Assembly: GCA_949316495.1 (NCBI GenBank)
Contig: OX439012.1
Coordinates: 6,967,549 to 7,031,548, forward strand
Reading direction: 5' to 3'
DNA: 64,000 nucleotides
Source of the DNA: Amphiduros pacificus
Taxonomy: Eukaryota > Annelida > Polychaeta > Phyllodocida > Hesionidae
Below, one piece after another: positions 27,160 to 41,800 of this stretch. The notes beneath the pieces were generated by a model. That model made no database searches. It worked only from the letters and a program-made list of their open reading frames with translations, and was not told the origin of the DNA. A program made the position numbers and the translations under genes. Within the stretch, counting starts at the first letter, position 1. Each line of letters opens with the position of its first letter.

Positions 27160-30100
27160 ACCTACTTGATGCCAGCCTACCTCCATGACTCCAGCCTACC
27201 CACATTACTTCAGCCTACCTACATTACTCCAGCCTACCTACATTACTCCAGCCTACCTACATTACTCCAGCTTTCCTACATAACTCCAGCCTACCTACAC
27301 TACTCTAGCCTACCTGCATGACTCCAGCCTACCTACATTACTCCAGTCTACCTACATAACTCCAGCCTACCCACACTACTATAGTCTACCAACACTACGC
27401 TAGCCTACCCACACTACTCCAGCCTACCTACATTACTCCAGTCTACCTACATTACTCCAGCCTACCTACATTACTCCAGCCCACATTACTCTGGCCTACC
27501 TACATTACTCCAGCCCACATTACTCCAGCCTACCTACATTACTCCAGCCCACATTACTCCGGCATACCTGCATTACTCAATCCTACCTACATTACTCCAG
27601 TCTACCTACATTACTCCAGTCTACCTACATTACTCCAGCCTACCTACATTATTCCAGCCCACATTACTCCAGTCTACCTACATTATTCCAGCCCACATTA
27701 CTCCAGTCTACCTACATTATTCCAGTCTACCTACATTATTCCAGCCTACCTACATTACTCCAGTCTACCTACATTATTCCAGCCCACATTACTCCAGTCT
27801 ACCTACATTATTCCAGCCCACATTACTCCAGTCTACCTACATTATTCCAGTCTACCTACATTATTCCAGCCTACCTACATTACTCCAGTCTACCTACATT
27901 ATTCCAGCCCACATTACTCCAGTCTACCTACATTATTCCAGCCCACATTACTCCAGCCTACCTACATTATTCCAGTCTACCTACATTATTCCAGCCTACC
28001 TACATTACTCCAGTCTACCTACATTATTCCAGCCCACATTACTCCAGTCTACCTACATTATTCCAGCCCACATTACTCCAGTCTACCTACATTATTCCAG
28101 CCCACATTACTCCAGCCTACCTACATTACTCCAGCCTACCTACATTATTCCAGCCTACCTACATTACTCCAGCCTACCTACATTACTATAGTCTACCTAC
28201 ATTACTCCAGCCTACCCACACTACTCCAGCCTACCCACATTACTATAGTCTACCTACATTACTCCAGCCTTCCTACATTACTCCAGCCTACCTACATTAC
28301 TCCAGTCTACCTACATTATTCCAGCCCACATTACTCCAGTCTACCTACATTACTCCAGCCTACCTACATTACTCCAGCCCTCATTACTCCGGCCTACCTA
28401 CATTACTCCAGCCCACATTACTTCAGCCTACCTACATTACTCCAGCCCACATTACTCCAGCCTACCCACACTACTCCAGCCTACCTACATTACTCCAGCC
28501 CACATTACTCCAGCCTACCTACATTACTCCAGCCCACATTACTCCGGCATACCTGCATTACTCAATCCTACCTACATTACTCCAGTCTACCTACGTTATT
28601 ACAGCCCACATTACTATAGTCTACCTACATTACTCCAGCCTTCCTACATTACTCCAGCCTACCTACATTACTCCAGTCTACCTACATTACTCCAGCCCAC
28701 ATTACTTCAGCCTACCTACATTACTCCAGCCCACATTACTCCAGCCTACCCACATTACTCCGGCCTACCTACATTACTCCAGCCCACATTACTTCAGCCT
28801 ACCTACATTACTCCAGCCCACATTACTCCAGCCTACCCACACTACTCCAGCCTACCTACATTACTCCAGCCCACATTACTCCAGCCTACCTACATTACTC
28901 CAGCCCACATTACTCCGGCATACCTGCATTACTCAATCCTACCTACATTACTCCAGTCTACCTACGTTATTACAGCCTACCTACATTACTCCAGCCCTCA
29001 TTACTCCGGCCTACCTACATTACTCCAGCCCACATTACTCCAGTCTACCTACATTATTCCAGCCCACATTACTCCAGTCTACCTACATTATTCCAGCCCA
29101 CATTACTCCAGTCTACCTACATTATTCCAGTCTACCTACATTATTCCAGCCTACCTACATTACTCCAGTCTACCTACATTATTCCAGCCCACATTACTCC
29201 AGTCTACCTACATTATTCCAGCCCACATTACTCCAGCCTACCTACATTATTCCAGTCTACCTACATTATTCCAGCCTACCTACATTACTCCAGTCTACCT
29301 ACATTATTCCAGCCCACATTACTCCAGTCTACCTACATTATTCCAGCCCACATTACTCCAGCCTACCTACATTACTCCAGCCTACCTACATTACTCCAGC
29401 CCTCATTACTCCGGCCTACCTACATTATTCCAGCCCACATTACTCCAGTCTACCTACATTATTCCAGCCCACATTACTCCAGCCTACCTACATTACTCCA
29501 GCCTACCTACATTATTCCAGCCTACCTACATTACTCCAGCCTACCTACATTACTATAGTCTACCTACATTACTCCAGCCTACCTACACTACTCCAGCCTA
29601 CCCACATTACTATAGTCTACCTACATTACTCCAGCCTACCTACATTACTCCAGCCCACATTACTCCAGCCTACCTACATTATTCCAGCCTACCCACACTA
29701 CTCCAGCCTACCCACATTACTATAGTCTACCTACATTACTCCAGCCTTCCTACATTACTCCAGCCTACCTACATTACTCCAGTCTACCTACATTATTCCA
29801 GCCCACATTACTCCAGTCTACCTACATTACTCCAGTCTACCTACATTATTCCAGCCCACATTACTCCAGCCTTCCTACATTACTCCAGCCTACCTACATT
29901 ACTCCAGCCCTCATTACTCCGGCCTACCTACATTACTCCAGCCCACATTACTTCAGCCTACCTACATTACTCCAGCCCACATTACTCCAGCCTACCCACA
30001 CTACTCCAGCCTACCTACATTACTCCAGCCCACATTACTCCAGCCTACCTACATTACTCCAGCCCACATTACTCCGGCATACCTGCATTACTCAATCCTA

Positions 30101-33090
30101 CCTACATTACTCCAGTCTACCTACGTTATTACAGCCCACATTACTATAGTCTACCTACATTACTCCAGCCTTCCTACATTACTCCAGCCTACCTACATTA
30201 CTCCAGCCCTCATTACTCCGGCCTACCTACATTACTCCAGCCCACATTACTTCAGCCTACCTACATTACTCCAGCCCACATTACTCCAGCCTACCCACAC
30301 TACTCCAGCCTTCCTACATTACTCCAGCCTACCTACATTACTCCAGCCCTCATTACTCCGGCCTACCTACATTACTCCAGCCCACATTACTTCAGCCTAC
30401 CTACATTATTCCAGCCCACATTACTCCAGCCTACCTACATTACTCCAGCCTACCTACATTATTCCAGCCTACCTACATTACTCCAGCCTACCTACATTAC
30501 TATAGTCTACCTACATTACTCCAGCCTACCTACACTACTCCAGCCTACCCACATTACTATAGTCTACCTACATTACTCCAGCCTACCTACATTACTCCAG
30601 CCCACATTACTCCAGCCTACCTACATTATTCCAGCCTACCCACACTACTCCAGCCTACCCACATTACTATAGTCTACCTACATTACTCCAGCCTTCCTAC
30701 ATTACTCCAGCCTACCTACATTACTCCAGTCTACCTACATTATTCCAGCCCACATTACTCCAGTCTACCTACATTACTCCAGTCTACCTACATTATTCCA
30801 GCCCACATTACTCCAGCCTTCCTACATTACTCCAGCCTACCTACATTACTCCAGCCCTCATTACTCCGGCCTACCTACATTACTCCAGCCCACATTACTT
30901 CAGCCTACCTACATTACTCCAGCCCACATTACTCCAGCCTACCCACACTACTCCAGCCTACCTACATTACTCCAGCCCACATTACTCCAGCCTACCTACA
31001 TTACTCCAGCCCACATTACTCCGGCATACCTGCATTACTCAATCCTACCTACATTACTCCAGTCTACCTACGTTATTACAGCCCACATTACTATAGTCTA
31101 CCTACATTACTCCAGCCTTCCTACATTACTCCAGCCTACCTACATTACTCCAGCCCTCATTACTCCGGCCTACCTACATTACTCCAGCCCACATTACTTC
31201 AGCCTACCTACATTACTCCAGCCCACATTACTCCAGCCTACCCACACTACTCCAGCCTACCTACATTACTCCAGCCCACATTACTCCAGCCTACCTACAT
31301 TACTCCAGCCCACATTACTCCGGCATACCTGCATTACTCAATCCTACCTACATTACTCCAGTCTACCTACGTTATTACAGCCCACATTACTATAGTCTAC
31401 CTACATTACTCCAGCCTTCCTACATTACTCCAGCCTACCTACATTACTCCAGCCCTCATTACTCCGGCCTACCTACATTACTCCAGCCCACATTACTTCA
31501 GCCTACCTACATTACTCCAGCCCACATTACTCCAGCCTACCCACATTACTCCAGCCTACCTACATTACTCCAGCCCACATTACTCCAGCCTACCTACATT
31601 ACTCCAGCCCACATTACTCCGGCATACCTGCATTACTCAATCCTACCTACATTACTCCAGTCTACCTACGTTATTACAGCCCACATTACTCCAGCTTACC
31701 TGCATTACTCCAGTCTACCTACATTATTCCAGCCTACATTACTCCAGTCTACCTACATTATTCCAGCCCACATTACTCCAGTCTACCTACATTACTCCAG
31801 TCTACCTACATTATTCCAGCCCACATTACTCCAGTCTACCTACATTATTCCAGCCCACATTACTCCAGTCTACCTATATTACTCCAGTCTACCTACATTA
31901 TTCCAGCCCACATTACTCCAGTCTACCTACATTATTCCAGCCCACATTACTCCAGTCTACCTACATTATTCCAGCCCACATTACTCCAGTCTACCTACAT
32001 TATTCCAGTCTACCTACATTATTCCAGCCTACCTACATTACTCCAGTCTACCTACATTATTCCAGCCTACCTACATTACTCCAGTCTACCTATATTATTC
32101 CAGCCCACATTACTCCAGTCTACCTACATTATTCCAGCCCACATTATTCCAGCCCACATTATTCCAGCCCACATTACTCCAGTCTACCTACATTATTCCA
32201 GCCCACATTACTCCAGTCTACCTACATTACTTCAGTCTACCTACATTACTCCAGCCTACCTACATTACTCCAGCCTACCTTCATTACTCCAGCCTACCTG
32301 CATTACTCCATCCTACCTACATTACTCCATCCGACCTGCATTACTCCAGTCTACCTACATTACTCCAGCCTACCTACATTACTCCAGCTTATCCACATTA
32401 CTCCAGTCTACCTGCATTACTCCAGTCTACCTGCATTACTCCCGTCCACCAGCATTACTCCAGTCTACCTATATTACTCTAGCCTACCTACATTACTCTA
32501 GCCGAATTTCATTATTCCAACACACCTTCATTACTCCAGTCTACCTACATTACTCCAGTCTATCTTCATTACTCCAGTCTACCTACATTACTCTAGCCTA
32601 CCTACATTATTCCAGCCACATTACTCCAGCCTACCTGCATTACTCCAGTCTACCTACATTACTCTAGCCTACCTACATTATTCCAGCCCACATTACTCCA
32701 GCCTACCTACATGACTCCAGCGTATCCACATTACTCCAGTCTACCTGCATTACTCTAGTCTACCTGCATTACTCCCGTCCACCAGCATTACTCCAGTCTA
32801 TCTATATTACTCTAGCCTACCTACAATACTCCAGCCAAATTTCATTATTCCAACACACCTTCATTACTCCAGTCTCCCTTTATTACTCTAGCCTACCTAC
32901 ATTACTCCAGCCCAATTTCATAATTCCAACACACCTTCATTACTCCGGCCTACCTACGTTACTCTAGCCTACCTACATTACTCCAGCCCAATTTCATTAT
33001 TCCAACACACCTTCATTACTCCAGTCTATCTCCATTACTCCAGCCTACCTACATTACTCTAGCCTACCTGCATCACAATACCTCCCTACC
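27160..33090. repeat. 19-bp satellite-like array, ~5.9 kb
   Basis: The unit is CCAGCCTACCTACATTACT, with a shorter ~15-bp variant CCAGCCCACATTACT; I estimate over 300 units. Higher-order repeats are clear: the marker CCGGCATACCTGCATTACTC recurs at about 27,557, 28,553, 28,915, 30,073, 31,020, 31,319 and 31,618, the last three exactly ~299 bp apart. Units at both edges are more divergent. Confidence 0.97.
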
Positions 33091-33132
33091 TGCATTAATA
33101 CACCAGGGGGTGGGGATTACACTCATTCTACC

Positions 33133-33267
33133 AGCATTAATACTTGTATCTACCAGCATTAATACTTGTATCTACCAGCATTAATACTTGTATCTACCAG
33201 CATTAATACTTGTATCTACCAGCATTAATACTTGTATCTACCAGCATTAATACTTGTATCTACCAGC
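33133..33267. repeat. 22-bp minisatellite, 6 copies
   Basis: The unit is ACCAGCATTAATACTTGTATCT. A single copy of the 31-bp unit from the array at 33.9 kb sits just upstream (33,100-33,131). Confidence 0.95.
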
Positions 33268-33344
33268 ATGCTTATTACCTTATGTTAGATTCTGTTGACT
33301 TCTCATTGATTGCAAGTTCCCGCTCCATCTTGTGTTTTTCCTCC

Positions 33345-33482
33345 TACAATGTTCCTCATGCAATATTCCTCGTGCAATATTCCTCATGCAATATTCCCCG
33401 GCCAGAGTTCCTCATCCAAAGTTCCTCATCCAATATTCCTCATCCAATATTCCTCATCCAATATTCCTCATCCAATATCCCT
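33345..33482. repeat. 14-bp CAATATTCCTCATC repeat
   Basis: About ten imperfect 14-bp units. Confidence 0.9.
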
Positions 33483-33944
33483 TCATGCAACAGGCGATTC
33501 AAGATAAAGCCAAGGGTTTTACACTGCGTCTACGTCGTCTGTTCCTCAAATAGTGCTGATCAAAAATTGTGTGTAAATATTTTCTTTTATAATTGTCCTC
33601 GAGTTTCAGTTAGAATGTTTAGTGTTCTGATGTGGTGCCAGTTGATTTTGTTGATTCCAAAGAGCAAGGCGGGTACCCCTTCTTCAGTGACGGGGTGACC
33701 AAGATATTTCAAATGGGGTTGAGGTCATGTTTTGTATGGAGTTATTAAGAAGTATTGACGTTAAAAAACCCAAATATTCAAATTGAAAATGAGAAAAATA
33801 AGGAGAAGGGGATTCGCATCAAGAAGAGGAAGAAAATGAACATCGTGAAAAGAAACAGGAATATAAGGAAGAATGAGAGAATGGAAAGAAAAACAAATAA
33901 TGACGAAACTCCCCAATTATTAACTAACACCCGGGGCTGGGCAG

Positions 33945-34930
33945 AGGATACTCTCAATCTGACACCAGGGGGCGGGGCAGAGATTACACTCATTCTGACA
34001 CCAGGGGGCGGAGTAGAGATTACACTCATTCTAACACCAGCGGCAGAGATTACACTCATTCTAACACCACTGAATGGACGGGGATTACACTCATTCTAAC
34101 ACCAGGGGGCGGGGATTACACTCATTCTAACACCAGGGGGCGGGGATTACACTCATTCTAACACCAGGGGGCGGGAATTACACTCATTCTAACACCAGGG
34201 GGCAGGGATTACACTCATTCTAACACCAGGGGGCAGGGTGGAGATTACACTCATTCTAACACCAGGGGGCGGAGTGGAGATTACACTCATTCTAACACCA
34301 GGGGGCGGAGTGGAGATTACACTCATTTTAACACCAGCAGTAGAGATTAAACTCATTCTAACACCAGGGGGCGGGGATTACACTCATTCTAACACCAGGG
34401 GGCGGGGATTACACTCATTCTAACACCAGGGGACAGGGTGGAGATTACACTCATTCTAACACCAGGGGGCGGAGTGGAGATTACACTCATTCTAACACCA
34501 GGGGGCGGAGTGGAGATTACACTCATTTTAACACCAGCAGTAGAGATTAAACTCATTCTAACACCAGGGGGCGGGGATTACACTCATTCTAACACCAGGG
34601 GGCGGGGATTACACTCATTCTAACACCAGGGGACAGGGTGGAGATTACACTCATTCTAACACCAGGGGGCGGAGTGGAGATTACACTCATTCTAACACCA
34701 GGGGGAAGGGTGGAGATTACACTCATTCTAACACCAGTGGGGAAGGGTAGAGATTACACTCATTCTAACACCAGGGGGCAGGGTGGAGATTACACTCATT
34801 CTAACACCACTGAATGGACGGGGATTACACTCATTCTAACACCAGGGGGCGGGGATTACACTCATTCTAACACCAGGGGGCGGGGATTACACTCATTCTA
34901 ACACCAGGGGGCGGGAATTACACTCATTCT
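33945..34930. repeat. 31-36-bp array with CTCF-core-like motif and 200-bp higher-order unit
   Basis: Units contain GATTACACTCATTCTAACAC then CAGGGGGCGG. About 20 copies hold ACACCAGGGGGCRG, a near match to the CTCF core. A 200-bp block is tripled (34,238, 34,438 and 34,638 share the same order of variant units). Confidence 0.95.
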
Positions 34931-35469
34931 TGACATGTTTGCTGCCCCAAATGAAAACTTATCCCAATTGACAAGACTTGAAAATACACATAATTATATG
35001 GTATCTTGATAACTTGAAAATGGAATTTGAGTAAGCCATTGAAAACTTCTCACATATTTTTAAATAATTACAGGGTCCAAAAAGAACTATGTGTGGATTT
35101 CCTTACTATTTATTTGCATACATTCTGCATAACGATATGACTCACTGAATGATAATGAAATGTTCGAAAAATGGACAACATATGTATACAAAATTTGTCC
35201 TTCGTCATTGAAACATATTCGAATAATTCAAATTCTTAAAATTAATAATTAAATCTCCAAATGCAATTTTACTGCTTTCTAGTATGGTGGGAGTGGGTTT
35301 TGATAGATTGACCGCTTCGTCACAGAAAAACTCAATTCCCAACATGGACTGGATGGTGAGCATGTAAAGAGGAAAAAGGTTGTGATTTTTCTTACCAAAA
35401 TGTTGCCGAAATTGATAAATCTTCCTGGTTTGACTTAACTGATAACAGCCCTACTGATTTGACGTAAAT
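34931..35469. other. No gene seen
   Basis: AT-rich spacer. Confidence 0.55.
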
Positions 35470-35990
35470 ATCGAGCGATCCTACTGATATGATTAGACTA
35501 TTGATCAATTCTAGTGACAAAATTAAATTAAAGATCAATCCTATTGATATGATTAGACTATTGATCAATCCTACTGATATGATTAGACTATTGATCAATC
35601 CTACTGATATGATTAGACTATTGATCAATCCTACTGATATGATTAGACTATTGATCAATCCTACTGATATGATTAGACTATTGATCAATCCTACTGATAT
35701 GATTAGACTGTTGATCAATTCTACTGACAAAATTAAATTATAGATCAATCCTACTGATATGATTAGACTATTGATCAATCCTACTGATATGATTAGACTG
35801 TTGATCAATCCTACTGATATGATTAGACTATTGATCAATCCTACTGATATGATTAGACTATTGATCAATCCTACTGATAAAATTAAACTATTGGTCAATC
35901 CTACTGGTAAAATTACATCGTTGATCAATCCTACTGATAACATTAAATTATTGATCAATCCTTTCGATAGAATTATACTATTGGCCAATG
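35470..35990. repeat. 30-bp minisatellite, ~17 copies
   Basis: The unit holds GATCAATCCTACTGATATGA then TTAGACTATT. Frames on both strands are open because the unit is a multiple of three. Confidence 0.95.
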
Positions 35991-37439
35991 TGATGAACCT
36001 TTTATTCAAGCCCTTTCATTCGATGTTGATGTGAAAAGGACCAATATCAGAAACAGAGTAACAATATCCCTTTTTTTACATTAATTGGTAACAAGTGCAC
36101 ATTCCCATTATATGCAAAGGCACGGCTTGAGCAAATGTCTTACATTATTTACATTTCTAATATGTCAAGCTCGGTATGGTGTTCGCTTGTACACTGTCAC
36201 CGAATATTCCAACTGTATACATCACGGTAAAATAACAGCCAAACAACCATACAATGTGTCAAAATGAGGTCATGACCTTACGAGGTCACATGTCTTGCAT
36301 GACCTTAATTAGACCCTCTTTGCGCATGACCCCAAATAAAATGTATATATTCATTTATCTATTATACTGTATTATAATCCATCTTCCAAAATGATGAGTG
36401 AGTGAGTTTGAATCTAAATATTCAAGGGATTCTGCTTGGACAGAAATTCCAAGTTTTTTTACTGTTATAATGGAACGTGTTTATGATACTACATTATGCC
36501 CAGAGCAAATGCAAACTCAACCTATTAATGCTATTCATTCGCATACGAATCCAAAATGAATTGAGGCCCTACAGTACTGAGTGATTCCACCAGGGGCATA
36601 TATATGCATATTCGTTATTTCCAAGAGCTGATGTTTGCAGGAACAGAATATTAGAAAACAATGTATTGATCCTCATCTGCATGTTCTGGTGATTAGTTTT
36701 AAGTAACTAGAGGAGAAATAAATATATGTTAAACCAATATTAGAAAACAATTTATTCAAAACACTTTAACTATGAATAAGCACACACAAAAACTTATCCA
36801 AGTGAAAGTATCTGATTCTATAAAATCATGCACATATATAAAACTAAATACTTTAATTTCTGCAAAGTTGATTTTTTTCATCTGTGATGTGTGATAAAGG
36901 CCACTAAAAACCCCAATCAATGAATTACTTTCTAAATAAGATCAATGAAAAAGAAGTAGAATCTTCGAAGACACTTTTGAGTGATAAGACTTACACGGGG
37001 TCATGGCTTATTTATGAAGGGCTGAAAGAAATGCCCATGTCTAACAAGAAGAATAAAGTGGTTGTGACTAAAACGACACTGGGTGCCAATTAGGGGGTAT
37101 TTAGAAGGCTATAAAGTTGAAGGGTGGGCGATAACCGGAGCAAGACAGGAACAACACTTGTGACCTGCGCGTGGGGGGTGACCAAGGTCATGTGACAGCT
37201 GTCAACTTTCACAGTAAGCCCTCCTATCAAAATTCACTCCCTGCGCTCTGTCCGCCTCCGGGAATTTTAAAACCACATACCGCAGACGGGGGCAATCTGG
37301 AGTATCATTTGATGTTTCTGATAAAGTGGGGGTCAAGTTTTCTTTTGCTTAAGTCAATCCATCACATATAGGCAGTTTATCTTCACCTAGTTAACCAGTT
37401 TCCATCTATCTGTTTATGAGCACTTAATATGTTACACAT
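35991..37439. other. No gene seen
   Basis: Unique DNA. A GC-richer patch at 37,130-37,330 contains TGACCAAGGTCA but no supported exon. Confidence 0.5.
36267..36288. promoter_or_regulatory. Palindromic nuclear-receptor-like site plus half-site
   Basis: AGGTCATGACCT is a perfect inverted pair of AGGTCA half-sites, followed by another AGGTCA at 36,283 and a TGACCTT at ~36,300. It is similar in type to the 17.3-kb array. Confidence 0.3.
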
Positions 37440-37616
37440 CTTCTAGCATCTCTATACATCTTCAGGTATCTCTATACATCTCTATACATCTTCAATCATC
37501 TCTATAAATCTACATCTTCAATCATCTCTATAAATCTACATCTTCAATCATCTCTATAATTCTACATCTTCAATCATCTCTATAAATCTACATCTTCAAT
37601 CATCTCTATAAATCTG
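37440..37616. repeat. 26-bp repeat
   Basis: The unit contains ATCTACATCTTCAATCATCT. Four good copies follow several shorter degenerate ones. Confidence 0.9.
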
Positions 37617-37714
37617 CAAACATCACAATACACAATACATCTCAAAATATATTGAAATATTTCTGGATCTACCTATGCTTCTATGTATCTCGATATATCT
37701 CTAGATTCATAATG

Positions 37715-38420
37715 TTCACCTCTATACTCCTCTATACATCTTTATACTCATCTAAACATTCCTATAGTCCTCCTCTATACACCTCTATACTCCTCTACAC
37801 TCCTCTATACACCTCTATACTTCTCTATAGTCCTCTATACTCCGCTATTCACCTCTATATTCCCCTATACCCCTCTATACCGCTCTATAGTCCTCTATAC
37901 TCCTCTATACTCCGCTATATTCCTCTATACACCTCTATACTCCTCTACACTCCTCTATACACCTCTATACTTCTCTATACTCCTCTATACTCCGCTATAC
38001 TCCTCTATAGTCCTCTATACTCCTCTATACTCCTCTACACTCCTCTATATACCTCTATACTTCTCTATACTCCTCTATAGTCCTCTATACTCCTCTATAC
38101 ACCTCTATACTCCTCTATACTCCTCTACACTCCTCTACATTCCTCTATACTCCTCTATACTCCTCTATACACCTCTATACTCCTCTATACTCCTCTACAC
38201 TCCTCTACATTCCTCTATACTCCTCTATACACCTCTATACTCCTCTATAGTCCTCTATACTCCTCTATAGTCCTCTATACTCCTCTACACTCCTCTACAC
38301 TCCTCTATACCCCTCTATAGTCCTCTATAGTCCTCTATAGTCCTCTATAGTCCTCTATAGTCCTCTATAGTCCTCTATAGTCCTCTATACTCCTCCTATT
38401 CTCTTCTATACTCCTCTATA
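37715..38420. repeat. 10-bp TCCTCTATAC minisatellite, ~70 copies
   Basis: Runs of TCCTCTATAC, ACCTCTATAC and TCCTCTATAG. The TAG variant is amplified near the right end (about 38,320-38,385). Confidence 0.95.
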
Positions 38421-38470
38421 TTTACAGACCGCTAATGGCCTGGGATTTAGATGGATTTATGAGTTCTGAC

Positions 38471-38551
38471 CTGGATTCTGTCATCAGCTGCGACGTGCTC
38501 CTCCCCCTGGCGGCCAGATCCACCGACTCAGACACCATTCTGGGATTATCT
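38471..38551 (-). CDS. Candidate 81-nt minus-strand exon of an unrecognised gene
   Basis: On the minus strand a pyrimidine tract (GGTTGTTTATTTCAG) precedes the exon and CCAG|GTCAGA follows it. The open frame reads DNPRMVSESVDLAARGRSTS then QLMTES, entering and leaving in phase 2 (1 + 26x3 + 2 nt). It is GC-rich within AT-rich DNA. I do not recognise the protein. The phase matches the candidate exon at 13,614-13,736. Confidence 0.5.
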
Positions 38552-38822
38552 CTGAAATAAACAACCAAAATCACTTGACAATGGATACATACAAATGAAT
38601 AATGTATATAAATATAAATTTTGATATTTTTGGATCAATCATCTGGTTGTGAACTGAAATAGACAATAAAATCGCTTGACAATATTATAAAGAAAATTAA
38701 ATTTACACACAACGTGATGTTGATATATTTTCTTTAATGTGAACGGTTCTTATAAGATGATGAACAGAATTATGAATTCCAACATTGATCACTTAAAATC
38801 TTTTCTTCGAGTTTATTCCCTG

Positions 38823-41800
38823 CTACATACAGCAGTTACTTTACTCACTGCTCTATGAGGTTATTCCTGGCTACATACAACAGGTACTTTACTCACTGCT
38901 CTATGAGGTTATTCCTGGCTACATACAGCAGGTACTTTACTCACTGCTCTATGAGGTTATTCCTGGCTACATACAGCAGGTACTTTACTCACTGCTCTAT
39001 GAGGTTATTCCTTGCTACATACAGCAGTTACTTTACTCACTGCTCTATGAGGTTAATCCTGACTACATACAGCAGGTACTTTACTCACTGCTCTATGAGG
39101 TTATTCCTGGCTACATACAGCAGTTACTTTACTCACTGCTCTATGAGGTTATTCCTGGCTACATACAGCAGGTACTTTACTCACTGCTCTGTGAGGTTAT
39201 TCCTGGCTACATACAGCAGGTACTTTACTCACTGCTCTATGAGGTTATTCCTGGCTACATACATCAGGTACTTTACTCACTGCTCTATGAGGTTATTCCT
39301 TGCTACATACAGCAGGTACTTTACTCACTGCTCTATGAGGTTTTTCCCTGCTACATACAGCAGGTACTTTACTCACTCCTCTATGAGGTTATTCCTGGCT
39401 ACATACAGCAGGTACTTTACTCACTGCTCTATGAGGCTATTCCTGGCTACATACAGCAGGTACTTTACTCACTGCTCTATGAGGTTATTCCTTGCTACAT
39501 ACAGCAGGTACTTTACTCACTGCTCTATGAGGTTATTCCTGGCTAAATACAGCAGGTACTTTACTCACTGCTCTATGAGGCTATTCCTTGCTACATACAG
39601 CAGGTACTTTACTCACTGCTCTATGAGGGTATTCCTGGCTACATACAGCAGGTACTTTACTCACTGCTCTATGAGGTTATTCCTTGCTACATACAGCAGG
39701 TACTTTACTCACTGCTCTATGAGGTTATTCCTTGCTACATACAGCAGGTACTTTACTCACTGCTCTATGAGAATATTCCCTGCTACATACAGCAGGTACT
39801 TTACTCACTGCTCTATGAGGTTATTCCTGGCTACATACAGCAGGTACTTTACTCACTGCTCTATGAGGTTATTCCTTGCTACATACAGCAGGTACTTTAC
39901 TCACTGCTCTATGAGGTTATTCCTGGCTACATACAGCAGGTACTTTACTCACTGCTCTATGAGGTTATTCCTTGCTACATACAGCAGGTACTTTACTCAC
40001 TGCTCTATGAGGTTATTCCCTGCTACATGCAGCAGGTACTTTACTCATTGCTCTATGAGGTTATTCCCTGCTACATACAGCAGGTACTTTACTCACTGCT
40101 CTATGAGGTTATTCCCTGCTACATACAGCAGGTACTTTACTCACTGCTCTATGAGGCTATTCCTGGCTACATACAGCAGGTACTTTACTCACTGCTCTAT
40201 GAGGTTATTCCTTGCTACATACAGCAGGTACTTTACTCACTGCTCTATGAGGTTATTCCTGGCTAAATACAGCAGGTACTTTACTCACTGCTCTATGAGG
40301 CTATTCCTTGCTACATACAGCAGGTACTTTACTCACTGCTCTATGAGGGTATTCCTGGCTACATACAGCAGGTACTTTACTCACTGCTCTATGAGGTTAT
40401 TCCTTGCTACATACAGCAGGTACTTTACTCACTGCTCTATGAGGTTATTCCTTGCTACATACAGCAGGTACTTTACTCACTGCTCTATGAGAATATTCCC
40501 TGCTACATACAGCAGGTACTTTACTCACTGCTCTATGAGGTTATTCCTGGCTACATACAGCAGGTACTTTACTCACTGCTCTATGAGGTTATTCCTTGCT
40601 ACATACAGCAGGTACTTTACTCACTGCTCTATGAGGTTATTCCTGGCTACATACAGCAGGTACTTTACTCACTGCTCTATGAGGTTATTCCTTGCTACAT
40701 ACAGCAGGTACTTTACTCACTGCTCTATGAGGTTATTCCCTGCTACATGCAGCAGGTACTTTACTCATTGCTCTATGAGGTTATTCCCTGCTACATACAG
40801 CAGGTACTTTACTCACTGCTCTATGAGGTTATTCCCTGCTACATACAGCAGGTACTTTACTCACTGCTCTATGAGGTTATTCCTGGCTACATACAGCAGG
40901 TACTTTACTCACTGCTCTATGAGGTTATTCCCTGCTACATACAGCAGGTACTTTACTCACTGCTCTATGAGGTTATTCCCTGCTACATACAGCAGGTACT
41001 TTACTCACTGCTCTATGAGGTTATTCCTGGCTACATACAGCAGGTACTTTACTCACTGCTCTATGAGGTTATTCCTGGCTACATACAGCAGGTACTTTAC
41101 TCACTGCTCTATGAGGCTATTCCTTGCTACATACAGCAGGTACTTTACTCACTGCTCTATGAGGTTATTCCCTGCTACATACAGCAGGTACTTTACTCAC
41201 TGCTCTATGAGGCTATTCCTGGCTACATACAGCAGGTACTTTACTCACTGCTCTATGAGGTTATTCCCTGCTACATACAGCAGGTACTTTACTCACTGCT
41301 CTATGAGGTTATTCCTTGCTACATACAGCAGGTACTTTACTCACTGCTCTATGAGGTTATTCCTGGCTACATACAGCAGGTACTTTACTCACTGCTCTAT
41401 GAGGTTATTCCTGGCTACATACAGCAGGTACTTTACTCATTGCTCTATGAGGTTATTCCTGGCTACATACAGCAGGTACTTTACTCACTGCTCTATGAGG
41501 GTATTCCCTGCTACATACAGCAGGTACTTTACTCACTGCTCTATGAGATTATTCCTGGCTACATACAGCAGGTACTTTACTCACTGATCTATGAGGCTAT
41601 TCCTGGCTACATACAGCAGGTACTTTACTCACTGCTCTATGAGGTTATTCCTGGCTACATACAGCAGGTACTTTACTCGCTGCTCTATGAGATTATTCCC
41701 TGCTACATACAGCAGGTACTTTACTCACTACTCTATGAGGTTATTCCTTGCTACATACAGCAGGTACTTTACTCACTGCTCTATGAGGTTATTCCCTGCT

